Both the position numbers and the translations under genes were made by a program. From NCBI GenBank assembly GCA_033852175.1, contig JAWSUY010000007.1:1-64000 (forward strand): a stretch of DNA of 64,000 bases, written 5' to 3'. Below, one piece after another: positions 15,654 to 24,626 of the stretch; the stretch's first letter is position 1; every line of letters begins with the position of its first letter. This stretch comes from Agarilytica sp033852175. GTDB taxonomy: Bacteria > Pseudomonadota > Gammaproteobacteria > Pseudomonadales > Cellvibrionaceae. The notes below the pieces were generated by a model. That model was not told where the DNA came from, did not search any database, and was given only the letters and a program-made list of their open reading frames with translations.

Positions 15654-16349
15654 ATGGTCGATAAAATTAAGCTTCACCCCAGTTGGAAGGCGCAAATTGG
15701 TGAAGAGTTCGATAAGCCTTACATGAAGGATTTGAAGGCTTTTTTGAAAGATGAAAAGAAGCAGCGTAAGGTTATTTACCCTGCCGGTAACGATATCTTT
15801 AACGCCTTAAACACGACGCCGTTTGAGAAGGTGAAGGTTGTGATATTGGGCCAAGACCCGTATCACGGTCCAGGCCAAGCACATGGCTTGTGCTTTTCTG
15901 TTTTGCCGGGCGTTAAGTTTCCCCCGTCGTTACGAAATGTGTTCAAGCAGATTCAACAAGAACTTGATATTCCGTTTCCGGATCACGGTTGTTTGCAAAG
16001 CTGGGCTGAGCAGGGTGTTTTATTGTTAAACGCGACGCTAACGGTCGAGCAGGCGAAGGCGGGTTCGCATCAGGGTAAGGGTTGGGAATTATTTACGGAT
16101 GCTATTGTGCATCGTTTGAATGAGCAGTGTGAGGGGCTGGTGTTTTTATTGTGGGGCAGCTACGCACAGAAGAAAGGCGGCTTTATTGATGAGCAGCGCC
16201 ATTCTGTTTTTAAGTCACCTCATCCTTCACCGCTTTCTGCGCATCGCGGATTTTTGGGGAATGGTCATTTTACTAAAACGAATGACGCGCTTAGAAAAAG
16301 AGGCGAGGCTGAAATAGATTGGGCTTTGCCTGTATTGGAGTGCTCTTAG
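15654..16349 (+). CDS. ung: Uracil-DNA glycosylase
   Basis: Removes uracil from DNA to start base-excision repair. At 231 residues it is of family 1 length. The catalytic Asp motif GQDPYHGPGQAHGLCFSV is at about residues 64-81, and the C-terminal HPSPLSAHRGFLG loop (His and Leu intercalation) at about 191-203. It lies 28 bp after lysS and is closed by a strong terminator, so lysS-ung may be cotranscribed. Confidence 0.97.
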   Translation: MVDKIKLHPSWKAQIGEEFDKPYMKDLKAFLKDEKKQRKVIYPAGNDIFNALNTTPFEKVKVVILGQDPYHGPGQAHGLCFSVLPGVKFPPSLRNVFKQIQQELDIPFPDHGCLQSWAEQGVLLLNATLTVEQAKAGSHQGKGWELFTDAIVHRLNEQCEGLVFLLWGSYAQKKGGFIDEQRHSVFKSPHPSPLSAHRGFLGNGHFTKTNDALRKRGEAEIDWALPVLECS

Positions 16350-16418
16350 CTTCTGTGTTTGACTGCTTGCTGCTGAGGTTTGCGGTATTGCGTTGATACT
16401 TGGTGTTACGTTCTTCTG

Positions 16419-16455
16419 AAAAAAGGCCGTGTGGTAACCCACACGGCCTTTTTTG
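16419..16455. terminator. Bidirectional rho-independent terminator
   Basis: AAGGCCGTGTGG and CCACACGGCCTT form a 12-bp stem with a TAAC loop, flanked by an A-run and a T-run. It serves both ung (rightward) and the HDOD gene (leftward). Confidence 0.93.
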
Positions 16456-16468
16456 TTTTAGGTGCATG

Positions 16469-17302
16469 CTATGACAGCATGGCCATTGCTGCTTCCATTT
16501 CTTCGCTCAAATCCTCACCTTCCGCAGAATCAATATCAGGGTCAAGGCCCAGTCGTTCAAATGCGGTGACCTTTGTCAGGTCAATCAATTCTGTCTTTTT
16601 CGAGCCTGCATAGCTTTGAAGTACTGCGACGGTAACAACATCGCCGTAATCCACTTGTGGTGCTTTGCGAGAGTAATTGATGAACTCCATCGGTATTTTA
16701 CGAATGTCTTTAGGGAATTCCCAGGTGGTTAATATCTTTACGCCAATCATCGGATGGATTTGGTCAATAACGGTATCCAGGGTCATGCTGTCGCGTAATA
16801 GTGCCGGGTGGTCTTCTGCAAATGACAAAATAGGCAAAACACCAATTTGATGAACTAAGCCTGCGAGTGCGGCTTGGTCAGGCCTTAACTTTGTATAATG
16901 CTTGCAGAGTACGTGGCATATGCCGGCAATTTCGCTGGATTTTGACCAAACTTCACGCATGCGCTTATCAACGATGTCAGATGTTGCTTGAAACATTTGC
17001 TCCATCGCCAAGCCGGTAGCGAGGTTGCTGGTGGTTTGCATGCCGAGACGCGAAAGTGCCATACCGAGATCTTCGATATCACGAGCGCCACGAAATAGGG
17101 CGCTGTTAGCTACTTTAATGATTCGAGCGGTGAGGGCAGCGTCGCTGCTAATCACTTTGTTGAGTTGGGAAATGCTGGCGTCTGGGTCTTCTGAAACTTC
17201 ACGGACTTTAATCGCCATTTCGGGCATTGTGGGCAAAACCAGTTTGTCGGCATCTATCGAGCCGATAATGACTCTGGCAATTTTGTCTGCAATACCGGGC
17301 AT
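16469..17302 (-). CDS. HDOD-domain signalling protein
   Basis: A 277-residue protein that is almost entirely an HDOD domain (about 15-215; LPTMPEMAIKVREVSEDPDA, then SAALTARIIKVANSA-like core ISSDAALTARIIKVANSALF). HDOD domains resemble HD phosphohydrolases but lack the catalytic HD metal ligands, and they usually act in signalling or regulated expression. The acidic C-terminus (SAEGEDLSEEMEAAMAMLS) has no known match. It is transcribed leftward behind ygfZ, with about 60 bp between. Specific role unknown. Confidence 0.88.
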   Translation of the reverse strand: MPGIADKIARVIIGSIDADKLVLPTMPEMAIKVREVSEDPDASISQLNKVISSDAALTARIIKVANSALFRGARDIEDLGMALSRLGMQTTSNLATGLAMEQMFQATSDIVDKRMREVWSKSSEIAGICHVLCKHYTKLRPDQAALAGLVHQIGVLPILSFAEDHPALLRDSMTLDTVIDQIHPMIGVKILTTWEFPKDIRKIPMEFINYSRKAPQVDYGDVVTVAVLQSYAGSKKTELIDLTKVTAFERLGLDPDIDSAEGEDLSEEMEAAMAMLS

Positions 17303-17365
17303 CTTGGCGGGTCTCCTGCTGCTAATAATTGTTGTTAGGGCGCCGAGTTTTTTCTCGGCTGCCTC

Positions 17366-18391
17366 TTAACTTATAGCATACGGAAGTGATTTCCATCGGA
17401 TATTTGCAGTCGATTCAGGGTTGGTTTTACATGTTTTACTATCTGTATCGTCATTGATGATTGAGTCGTCACACAGAGCAAGAAATTCGTATACATTATC
17501 GCCAGAATTGCTACTTTCTGTGCCGCTCAAAGAATCGCCTGATAGCGCTACATTGATAATCATACCTTTGGATTTATCGTTGATATAAATGGCCTCTCCA
17601 ATGACCGGCGGCTGGCTTGAAAACACTTGACCACGGTACATATGTTTTTTCATCTGCCCTTTATAGTGAATCCGAGCGACGATTTCTTGCCCGGTATAGC
17701 AGCCTTTTTTAAATGAAATGCCGTTTGTAAGTTGAAGGTTCATTTCTTGGGGGAGCAGCTTCTCAATCAATGGACTTTGTACTTCACCAATTCCTCGTTG
17801 AATGTTGATCAAATACCAGAGGTTGCTGGTTTTTTGAGTCTGAACGGTTTCTATAGGGCTGAGAAAATCTGAAGCGTGCGCCGATGGGCACCAAATTTCA
17901 TAAAGGTTGGTGTCGTGGTGCAATGTGACGACTTGATTTACTGTTGAGGACTGTCCGACTTCTGGTGCTATTTTGATTAATTCCGTGAGGCTGCTTTCAG
18001 TTGTCGGCTTGCTTGGTAAGATTACGCCGATCACGACGTGGTCTTCACTGATTGTCAGTGACACTTTCGAAAATACCGCGTATTTTTTCAAGGCAGTGAG
18101 TGCCGTTTCAGCAATGCTGTAATGAACGCGTAAGGCAACAGTGTCCTCATCGAGTTGAGCGGCGACAAAGTTAGAAATCATCCTTCCTTTTGGTGTGCAG
18201 TGAGCACCGTTAACGATTTTGTGAGCACTAAGCGATGCAAGGTCACAGGTGCACTGTCCTTGGAGAAATTTTATGGTGTCTGGCCCATTCACGATAATCA
18301 GGCGGTAATCCGCTAGGGGGATAAGGCTTTCAAGTTCTGAGTCTGTAGTATCTTGTGCTTTTTTGCTCGCTAGGAAGTTTTCCCAAAACAT
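17366..18391 (-). CDS. ygfZ: Folate-binding YgfZ, Fe-S cluster repair factor
   Basis: A GcvT-like tetrahydrofolate-binding protein that supports assembly or repair of certain Fe-S enzymes, such as MiaB. At 341 residues it contains the signature KKGCYTGQEIVARIHYKG at about 230-247 with its key Cys. The N-terminal part holds the LQGQCTCDL segment typical of the family. It is divergent from sdhE, a common arrangement in gammaproteobacteria. Confidence 0.93.
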   Translation of the reverse strand: MFWENFLASKKAQDTTDSELESLIPLADYRLIIVNGPDTIKFLQGQCTCDLASLSAHKIVNGAHCTPKGRMISNFVAAQLDEDTVALRVHYSIAETALTALKKYAVFSKVSLTISEDHVVIGVILPSKPTTESSLTELIKIAPEVGQSSTVNQVVTLHHDTNLYEIWCPSAHASDFLSPIETVQTQKTSNLWYLINIQRGIGEVQSPLIEKLLPQEMNLQLTNGISFKKGCYTGQEIVARIHYKGQMKKHMYRGQVFSSQPPVIGEAIYINDKSKGMIINVALSGDSLSGTESSNSGDNVYEFLALCDDSIINDDTDSKTCKTNPESTANIRWKSLPYAIS

Positions 18392-18591
18392 TGCTGTAAT
18401 CTCGTGGTTCTAATCGATTCATTATCTACCATATACCCTTGTGGTAAATGATTGTTGTTGTTTATCTCGGTTTATATTTCATTGTCGTGGGGGTTTTTCC
18501 GCAGTGAAATTCCCGTCAGAAGGATATTCCCCGTTACAGGCCCTTATGATTCGCCTATAATCCGCGTTCAAAAAATGACCCTGGTGTTTCG

Positions 18592-18840
18592 ATGGAAATT
18601 AATCGTTTGAGATGGGCCTGCCGCCGCGGCATGCTCGAATTGGATTTAGTGCTGTTACCTTTTCTTGAAAATACCTTTCCTGGTCTGAATGACGAAGATC
18701 AAAAGCTGTTTGAAAAGCTGTTGGAGGGCGAAGATCAGGATATGTTTGGTTGGTTTCTAGGGCGTGTTGAGCCTGAAGATGAGGATACCCTACGCATTGT
18801 GAACCTTATTCGTGAAAGCACCGCAAAAGCCAAGCCTTGA
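18592..18840 (+). CDS. sdhE: SDH assembly factor SdhE
   Basis: An 82-residue FAD assembly factor that promotes covalent flavinylation of succinate dehydrogenase (and fumarate reductase). The conserved RRGMLELD motif is at residues 11-18, and the four-helix layout with FENLLEGEDQDMFGW-like segment (FEKLLEGEDQDMFGWFLG) is present. The downstream ygfX gene overlaps its end by 29 nt, as in E. coli and relatives. Confidence 0.95.
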   Translation: MEINRLRWACRRGMLELDLVLLPFLENTFPGLNDEDQKLFEKLLEGEDQDMFGWFLGRVEPEDEDTLRIVNLIRESTAKAKP

Positions 18841-19249
18841 TATTTCAGTCTCACCATCCGTGAGGCTGAATTACTTTTACAGCTGCCTTTTTGTTGCCAT
18901 CTTTTCGGTTCTGGCGCTGTCTCCGTTAGCGATTCTTATTCGGCTATCCCTTTTCCTTGCTACGTTATGCGCTGTGTTATTGGTGGTGCATCAGTTGCGT
19001 TTTATGCGTTCTGTAACGAGTATTCACTCACGAGAAAGTGGGTTATCGCTCTGTATCGATGGGGCGCGTATCCCTGTAGAGCTACGCGGTAATAGTATCG
19101 TCAGCGAATGGATGATTATTTTTTCCTGCCGACCCATTGGCTCTGGTTGGCTGGCCTATATATGGCCGATGCAAATGGTGATTTTATCGGATTCTGCCAT
19201 CGCAGAGGATCGAAGGTCCCTTCGATTGTTGCTAAAAACTCCTCTGTAG
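18812..19249 (+). CDS. ygfX: YgfX/CptA-like membrane protein
   Basis: A 145-residue small membrane protein. Two hydrophobic helices lie at about 22-60 (YFYSCLFVAIFSVLALSPLA and LSLFLATLCAVLLVV), followed by a cytosolic beta-rich part with LRGNSIVSEWMIIF. Placement after sdhE with a 29-nt overlap and a GTG start is the family's normal context. In E. coli YgfX (CptA) is described as a toxin acting on cytoskeletal proteins paired with SdhE, though that view is debated. Confidence 0.75.
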   Translation: MKAPQKPSLDISVSPSVRLNYFYSCLFVAIFSVLALSPLAILIRLSLFLATLCAVLLVVHQLRFMRSVTSIHSRESGLSLCIDGARIPVELRGNSIVSEWMIIFSCRPIGSGWLAYIWPMQMVILSDSAIAEDRRSLRLLLKTPL

Positions 19250-19353
19250 GCGTGAAGGGCTAGTTTACAATTAACCCTTGGAGTTGTTACGTGAGGCTCG
19301 TGTATTCGTTGATAGTCTAGGCGGGCAGAATTCAACGAGAATTCAATGAGCGT

Positions 19354-20979
19354 TTAATGGTTGTGAACGATGACTTTTTGCGCTGCATGGTTCATCGGAA
19401 CTAATACCGTGTCTTGTGCGATATCTGAGCTGTTGGGGTAGTCCAAAGAGTAATGCAGTCCGCGACTTTCCTTTCGCTGCTGGGCCGAGTGAATAATCAA
19501 TTCAGCCACCATCACCAAATTTCTTAGCTCGATCAAATCATTACTGACTTTGTAGTTCGAATAATATTCATTGATCTCATTTTGAAGAAGTTTGATGCGA
19601 TGCATTGCGCGTTCTAAGCGTTTACCTGTGCGTACAATTCCTACGTAATCCCACATAAACCGTCTTAGTTCATCCCAGTTATGAGAAATAACAACATCTT
19701 CATCGGAATCGGTTACGCGTGAGGCATCCCACTCGGGTGGTTTAGTCGGGGGGGGGATTGAATCAAGAGATTCCAAAATCGCATCGGCCGCCGCTTTAGC
19801 GTAAACAATGCACTCGAGTAAAGAATTGCTGGCCATGCGGTTGGCGCCATGAAGGCCGGTAAAGGAGGTTTCGCCAATAGCGTATAAGTTTTTAAGGTCG
19901 GTCTGACCTTTAATGTTCACTGCCACACCTCCGCAGGTGTAATGCGCAGCGGGCACAACAGGGATGGGTTCTTTGGTTATGTCGATGCCGTATTTTAAGC
20001 AGGCTTTTCTGACGGTGGGAAAATGCTCTTCAATAAACTCTTTCGAGCGATGGCTGATATCCAAATACACAAAATCACTGCCCACACGCTTCATTTCGTA
20101 ATCAATTGCACGTGCGACGACATCACGCGGGGCCAATTCTGCCAACTCGTGAAACTTGTGCATAAACGCTTCACCATTAGGGAGGCGTAAGGTTGCACCT
20201 TCTCCGCGCAAAGCTTCGGTAATCAAAAAGGATTTGGCTTTTGGGTGGTACAGGCAGGTGGGGTGAAACTGATTAAATTCCATATTGGCAACGCGGCAAC
20301 CTGCACGCCAAGCCATAGCTATGCCGTCGCCGGAATTGCCGTCAGGATTGCTTGTGTAAAGGTAGACTTTACTTGCACCGCCGGTAGCGAGAATAACGGT
20401 TTTGGCTGTAAACACCTCTACGCGGTCAAATTTTCGATTATAAACGTAAGCGCCAGAGCAGCGTTCGCGTGAGCTGTTGGGGGCTGGTTGTTTTATCAGG
20501 TCGATAGCGATGTGGTGTTCAAACAGAGAAAGGTTTGGAGAGTTGCTTGCCTGGTCCGTTAATGCGGTATGTACTGCTACACCGGTGGCATCTGCACTGT
20601 GAATGATTCGCCTGTGGCTGTGGCCGCCTTCGCGAGTCAAATGAAAGTTTTGATTATCTTCGTTTTTGGTGAAGTTTACGCCGAGATCAACGAGCCACTC
20701 AATGGCTTTTTTACTATTGCTAACCGTAAAATTGACCGCGTCGCGGTGGCAGAGACCGGCACCAGCATCGAGCGTATCTTGAACGTGAGACTCCACTGAG
20801 TCGTCGTCATCTAGTACAGCCGCAATGCCGCCTTGGGCGTGCCACGTAGAGCCTTCATTTTTGAGGCTTTTACTCAAAATGGCGACTTTGGCGTGCTCTG
20901 CGAGTTTTAAGGCGAGGCTGAGTCCAGCCGCTCCGCTGCCGATAATTAGGACATCAAAATTGTGCGAAGAGTGTGACAA
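19354..20979 (-). CDS. nadB: L-aspartate oxidase
   Basis: FAD enzyme that makes iminoaspartate, first step of NAD synthesis. At 541 residues it has full length. The dinucleotide motif DVLIIGSGAAGLSLALKLAE starts at residue 9. The succinate dehydrogenase-like active-site blocks are HPTCLYHP, TEALRGEGATL and HYTCGGVAVN, with the C-terminal helical domain from about 430. It is divergent from rpoE across 440 bp, the same order as in Pseudomonas. Confidence 0.97.
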   Translation of the reverse strand: MSHSSHNFDVLIIGSGAAGLSLALKLAEHAKVAILSKSLKNEGSTWHAQGGIAAVLDDDDSVESHVQDTLDAGAGLCHRDAVNFTVSNSKKAIEWLVDLGVNFTKNEDNQNFHLTREGGHSHRRIIHSADATGVAVHTALTDQASNSPNLSLFEHHIAIDLIKQPAPNSSRERCSGAYVYNRKFDRVEVFTAKTVILATGGASKVYLYTSNPDGNSGDGIAMAWRAGCRVANMEFNQFHPTCLYHPKAKSFLITEALRGEGATLRLPNGEAFMHKFHELAELAPRDVVARAIDYEMKRVGSDFVYLDISHRSKEFIEEHFPTVRKACLKYGIDITKEPIPVVPAAHYTCGGVAVNIKGQTDLKNLYAIGETSFTGLHGANRMASNSLLECIVYAKAAADAILESLDSIPPPTKPPEWDASRVTDSDEDVVISHNWDELRRFMWDYVGIVRTGKRLERAMHRIKLLQNEINEYYSNYKVSNDLIELRNLVMVAELIIHSAQQRKESRGLHYSLDYPNSSDIAQDTVLVPMNHAAQKVIVHNH

Positions 20980-21193
20980 ACGTAAGTACTCAGCTGGATA
21001 GTGTGTGAATTGCTATGAATCTCTGCGTGGCAGAGTCTCTTTAGCGTAAAGGACGATCAGTCTGCGGCGAAGTATACATGCCGCCATTGATTTTCGAAAT
21101 ATTGCCTACACTATTGAACGACGAGAAGGGCATAAGAATGCATGCCGTTAATGTTAAACATTGAGGTGTATGTTGTTCGCCTGAGATGAGTTT

Positions 21194-21220
21194 GAACTTT
21201 TCGACCGTGAGCGCCTCTGA
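21194..21220 (+). promoter_or_regulatory. Sigma-E promoter of rpoE
   Basis: GAACTT, a 16-nt spacer and TCTGA match the sigma-E consensus at every key base. It points at rpoE 200 nt downstream and implies positive autoregulation, as known in E. coli and Pseudomonas (algU). Confidence 0.85.
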
Positions 21221-21327
21221 TTAGATCTATTCCTTGGGCATTGTGGGATGATCTGGTTGAATTTACTCCAGAGTATAATAATTGATAGCGCATGATTCAG
21301 GTTATGAACCTGCTGCATGTGCTGCAC

Positions 21328-21359
21328 ATAGTTATGTTGATAGTTACGTTGATAGTTAT
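21328..21359. repeat. 12-bp tandem repeats upstream of rpoE
   Basis: ATAGTTAYGTTG is repeated nearly three times in the rpoE leader between the sigma-E promoter and the start codon. Repeat number could vary between strains. A regulatory role is unproven. Confidence 0.6.
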
Positions 21360-21421
21360 ATTTACATGTGTTGTTTAAATAACTACGTTGTTTTTTGAAA
21401 GTTGAATTTGGGGTCGAGTGA

Positions 21422-22003
21422 ATGACAGCGCAATCCGCGCAAGACGCAGATCATGTTTTGGTAAAGCGAGTTCAAAAGGGTGACAAACGAGCGTTTGACC
21501 TTCTTGTTCTGAAGTATCAGCATAAAATTATTTCCATTATCAGCCGCTACGTCAAAGATTCGGCTGAAGTTTATGATGTCTCCCAAGAGGCATTTATTAA
21601 GGCTTATCGTGCAATCGGTAATTTTCGCGGTGACAGTGCGTTTTATACGTGGATCTATCGTATCGCAATCAATACAGCTAAAAACCATTTGGTCTCTCGC
21701 GGACGTCGTCCTCCTTCAAGTGATGTCGATATAGAAGATGCTGAGTACTATTCAGGTGGTGATCGCTTGAGGGATATTGATACGCCTGAAGGCCAATTAA
21801 TGCGGGATGAGCTAAGTGCCGTGGTTAACAAGGCAATACGTGAGCTGCCTGAAGATTTACGCACGGCCGTTACACTTCGTGAGATGGAAGGTCTAAGCTA
21901 TGAAGAGATAGCTGATGTTATGGAATGCCCTGTAGGTACTGTGCGATCTAGAATTTTTCGGGCTCGGGAAGCTATTGAAAGGCAAATGGCGACACTGGGT
22001 TAG
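21422..22003 (+). CDS. rpoE: Envelope-stress sigma factor RpoE/AlgU
   Basis: An ECF sigma factor of 193 residues that directs envelope stress genes. Region 2 is FNAYRGDSAFYTWIYRIAINTAK-like (FRGDSAFYTWIYRIA, about 62-76) and region 4 is LPEDLRTAVTLREMEGLSYEEIADV plus the helix-turn-helix CPVGTVRSRIFRAREAIE. The order rpoE-rseA-rseB-rseC-mucD is the Pseudomonas algU-mucABCD layout. The start ATG at 21422 is chosen from protein length; an adjacent GTGA precedes it. Confidence 0.97.
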   Translation: MTAQSAQDADHVLVKRVQKGDKRAFDLLVLKYQHKIISIISRYVKDSAEVYDVSQEAFIKAYRAIGNFRGDSAFYTWIYRIAINTAKNHLVSRGRRPPSSDVDIEDAEYYSGGDRLRDIDTPEGQLMRDELSAVVNKAIRELPEDLRTAVTLREMEGLSYEEIADVMECPVGTVRSRIFRAREAIERQMATLG

Positions 22004-22287
22004 TTTGACTGAAAAATACTCACCTAGCGAGGTGTCGCATGAGAAGTCTTTATTGTTTCTGTATCTTCCTCAGATGTTTTTTCTTTACTCGGGAGAAAAC
22101 ATTAAAATTTTTATTAAAAACATGAAACAAAGGGCACATTGTTGTGTCGGAGTAGCGGGTGTTGAGCCTCCGGTTAGAATGCGAGCGATTCTCACTTTGA
22201 AAATCGCTCTACCGATACTCAGTACAACGGCCGTTAATTTAATGAACAGCTAAAACCGCTAATATTCACATTACGTGGCATTAACTT
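22004..22287 (+). other. Unusually long rpoE-rseA spacer with hairpin
   Basis: A 284-bp gap separates two genes that are usually near neighbours. GAGCGATT (22183-22190) and AATCGCTC (22202-22209) form an 8-bp hairpin without a U-run. It could slow readthrough into rseA or mark a processing site. No ORF with family support was found. Confidence 0.45.
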
Positions 22288-23067
22288 ATGACAGAAAACT
22301 CTCGTTCCATTTTAAATGAGTCCGTTTCCGCCCTTGTAGACGGCGAAAGCAACGACTTTGATGTACAGCGCATATTAAATGCTATGGGTGAAGATGGTCG
22401 CTCGCCGAACTCTCTATCCCGAAGTGGTGTAACGAAAGATGGTGAGATCGGGGGCTTAGCAGAAGACGCTACTGCCAATGAAGAGAGTATCCGGCAGACA
22501 TGGTCTCGATATCACGCAATGAGCTCGGTAATGAAGAATGAGCCTCATATTGATTTGTCTATCGATTTATCCCTAGCAATCCGAGATGCGATTGCAGAAG
22601 AAGCATCCCCTCAGGTTAAGCGTTTTAGCTTTAATGCCATCTCTCAGGGTATTGGTAAAACAGCCGTTGCGGCTGCGGTTACTTTTGGTGTTGTATTTGG
22701 TGTTCAGCAATACACAACCGCCCCAGAGCAAGCTGCTCCAATTTATGCTGAAGCAGGCAACTCTGCACAGGTTAATGCCGGTTCTAATTTGGGCGCTGTT
22801 GTTCCTCAGGGTTTTGAGCTGCCTCCATTGTCCGCGCGAACAGTTAGCACGAATAGTTTGGCCGATGAAGAGCCGCGAGCACGTTCACTTCTAGTGCCGT
22901 TACCTCAGGCGTTGCCTCAGCGTAGTATCGTTATTTCTAACGAGCAATTCCAAGAACAAATGAATCGTTTGATGCACAAGCATGCCGAACAAGTTTCATC
23001 GTCTGGTGGAATGGGGCTTATCCCCTTTGCTCGTGTATCCAATTTCACTGAAGAGGAAAAGGACTAA
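22288..23067 (+). CDS. rseA: Anti-sigma-E factor RseA/MucA
   Basis: An inner-membrane anti-sigma factor of 259 residues. The N-terminal cytosolic region begins SVSALVDGESNDFD, the RseA_N signature that binds the sigma factor. A single transmembrane helix lies near 124-146 (TAVAAAVTFGVVFGVQQ). The periplasmic tail ends with conserved GLIPFARVSNF-type residues. Site-1 and site-2 proteolysis of such factors releases sigma-E under stress. Length exceeds E. coli RseA (216), mainly from a loop after residue 40. Confidence 0.92.
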   Translation: MTENSRSILNESVSALVDGESNDFDVQRILNAMGEDGRSPNSLSRSGVTKDGEIGGLAEDATANEESIRQTWSRYHAMSSVMKNEPHIDLSIDLSLAIRDAIAEEASPQVKRFSFNAISQGIGKTAVAAAVTFGVVFGVQQYTTAPEQAAPIYAEAGNSAQVNAGSNLGAVVPQGFELPPLSARTVSTNSLADEEPRARSLLVPLPQALPQRSIVISNEQFQEQMNRLMHKHAEQVSSSGGMGLIPFARVSNFTEEEKD

Positions 23068-23073
23068 ATTCTG

Positions 23074-24051
23074 ATGAATGCCGCATTAATTAAGCGTTTC
23101 AGCGGTTTCGCGTTGGTTGTGTGTTTTTCCTACTCCTCTCATCTTTTCGCACAGACGCCTGACATTAAGCAATTATTGTCTCAGGTGTCTGACGCTGTCA
23201 GTCAAAGCAATTATCATGGTCGGCTCACCTATGAGCATTCCGGCAGGTTGGAGGTTATTGAAATCTCCCACGCTGTTAGTCAGGGCGTTGAGCATGAGCG
23301 AGTCGTGTATTTGAATGGCCCCGATCATCAAATATATAAAAAAGGGCGAACCGCGGCGTGTGCAACTCTTGGAAGTCGGTTGCTTGCAGGGAGCCTTATT
23401 GATAGCGCAGGCCTCAGCCCTGGTGGGCAGGTGCAATTGCACGATGCATACGATTATCAGATGATGGGCGAGGAGCGAGTGGCCGGTAAGCTCTCGTGGA
23501 TATTACAGTTTGTTCCTAAAGATGAGCATCGCCACGGCCTCATTCTTGCAGTCGATCAGCATTCGTTTTTGCCGACTAAAATCTTGACGATTTCTGGAGG
23601 GCGCAAAGTTCTTGAGCGATTACATTTTGTTTCTCTTGATACCGATCTTAAATTTGAGTCTGAGCAGTTTGACGGTTTTGAAGATGCTGAACTACCTTTG
23701 GACAATAAAGTGGACTGTCCTGATTTGCAGTCAGTAGTGAGTGCTTCGGTATGGCAGCCTAGCTGGGTTCCTTCCGGCTTTATTTTGTCCAGCTACCAAT
23801 TTTCCGAAAAAGACGGTCATATGGAAACGTATACCGACGGCTTAGCTGCATTTTCGATTTTCTCTAAACCGACCGTGGAATCCAATTTTGCGTTACTGGC
23901 CGGACTTCATGCAGGAGGGGTTAAAAAAGGCGCTACCGTCGTAGTGGTAGGTGCTATCCCTGAAGTTAAGCCCGTTGTTCAGGTGTCAGTGTTGGGTGAA
24001 ATACCTCAACATACCGCTAATCGTATTCTCGCTTCTGTAAAACTCAAATAA
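23074..24051 (+). CDS. rseB: Sigma-E regulatory protein RseB/MucB
   Basis: A periplasmic protein that shields RseA from proteolysis and senses lipoproteins or LPS. 325 residues with an N-terminal signal peptide (FSGFALVVCFSYSSHLFAQ). The large lipoprotein-like domain covers about 30-210, with YHGRLTYEHSGRLEVIEISH and FLPTKILTISG, followed by the smaller C-terminal domain. Six nucleotides separate it from rseA. Confidence 0.93.
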   Translation: MNAALIKRFSGFALVVCFSYSSHLFAQTPDIKQLLSQVSDAVSQSNYHGRLTYEHSGRLEVIEISHAVSQGVEHERVVYLNGPDHQIYKKGRTAACATLGSRLLAGSLIDSAGLSPGGQVQLHDAYDYQMMGEERVAGKLSWILQFVPKDEHRHGLILAVDQHSFLPTKILTISGGRKVLERLHFVSLDTDLKFESEQFDGFEDAELPLDNKVDCPDLQSVVSASVWQPSWVPSGFILSSYQFSEKDGHMETYTDGLAAFSIFSKPTVESNFALLAGLHAGGVKKGATVVVVGAIPEVKPVVQVSVLGEIPQHTANRILASVKLK

Positions 24052-24064
24052 CCCGGAATTTATT

Positions 24065-24532
24065 GTGCTCAAAGAGACTGGAACTGTCGTTGCTGTTGAG
24101 AGTGACGGTCTTTGGGTGGAAACTCTAAAAGAATCCTCATGTGCAAAATGTTCTGCCAAGCAAGGTTGTGGTCAGCAGCTCATCTCTCGTCTTTCCCCCT
24201 CCGCAAATATGACGATTATCAAAGCCGTTTATACCGATTCTACTAAACGTCAGGTATGGGTGGCTGGTGATCAGGCGGTCTTAGCTGTAGAGGAGAACGC
24301 TTTAGTTATTGCGGCTCTATTATCCTACGGTATTCCTTTGTTGGGTTTGATGGTGGGTGTTTTTATCGGAGCTCAAGTGGGGAATTCGGTGTCCAATGAT
24401 TTGACTACCGCGCTTGGCGCTTTTGTCGGTTTGTTATTGGGTGGAGGGGTAGTAAAGCTCCACTCCTTTTATGCAAAGAGCAAGGCGCTCTTTCAGCCTC
24501 ATGTTATTGCTAGGGGTATCGCGACAGGATAG
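24065..24532 (+). CDS. rseC: RseC/MucC membrane protein
   Basis: A 155-residue inner-membrane protein. An N-terminal Cys cluster (SCAKCSAKQGCGQQL) is the RseC signature, and two transmembrane helices follow (ALVIAALLSYGIPLLGLMVG and TTALGAFVGLLLGGGVV). RseC is associated with sigma-E control and with redox (SoxR-reducing) systems. GTG start 24065 lies 13 nt after rseB. Confidence 0.9.
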   Translation: MLKETGTVVAVESDGLWVETLKESSCAKCSAKQGCGQQLISRLSPSANMTIIKAVYTDSTKRQVWVAGDQAVLAVEENALVIAALLSYGIPLLGLMVGVFIGAQVGNSVSNDLTTALGAFVGLLLGGGVVKLHSFYAKSKALFQPHVIARGIATG

Positions 24533-24626
24533 TGAATTCTGTGAATCGGCATTATAAGTGATATTTTGGGGCTAAAATTAGGCGAGCAAAGCGTTACGCT
24601 AAACACTCTAGGAGCATCCTTAACTA

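Larger units (their letters stand above)
20980..21421. other. Divergent nadB-rpoE regulatory region
   Basis: Holds the sigma-E promoter at 21194-21220 and 12-bp tandem repeats at 21328-21359, both listed separately. The roughly 200-nt leader between the promoter and the rpoE start has no long ORF. A minus-strand ORF of 60 codons here has no family support. Confidence 0.6.
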
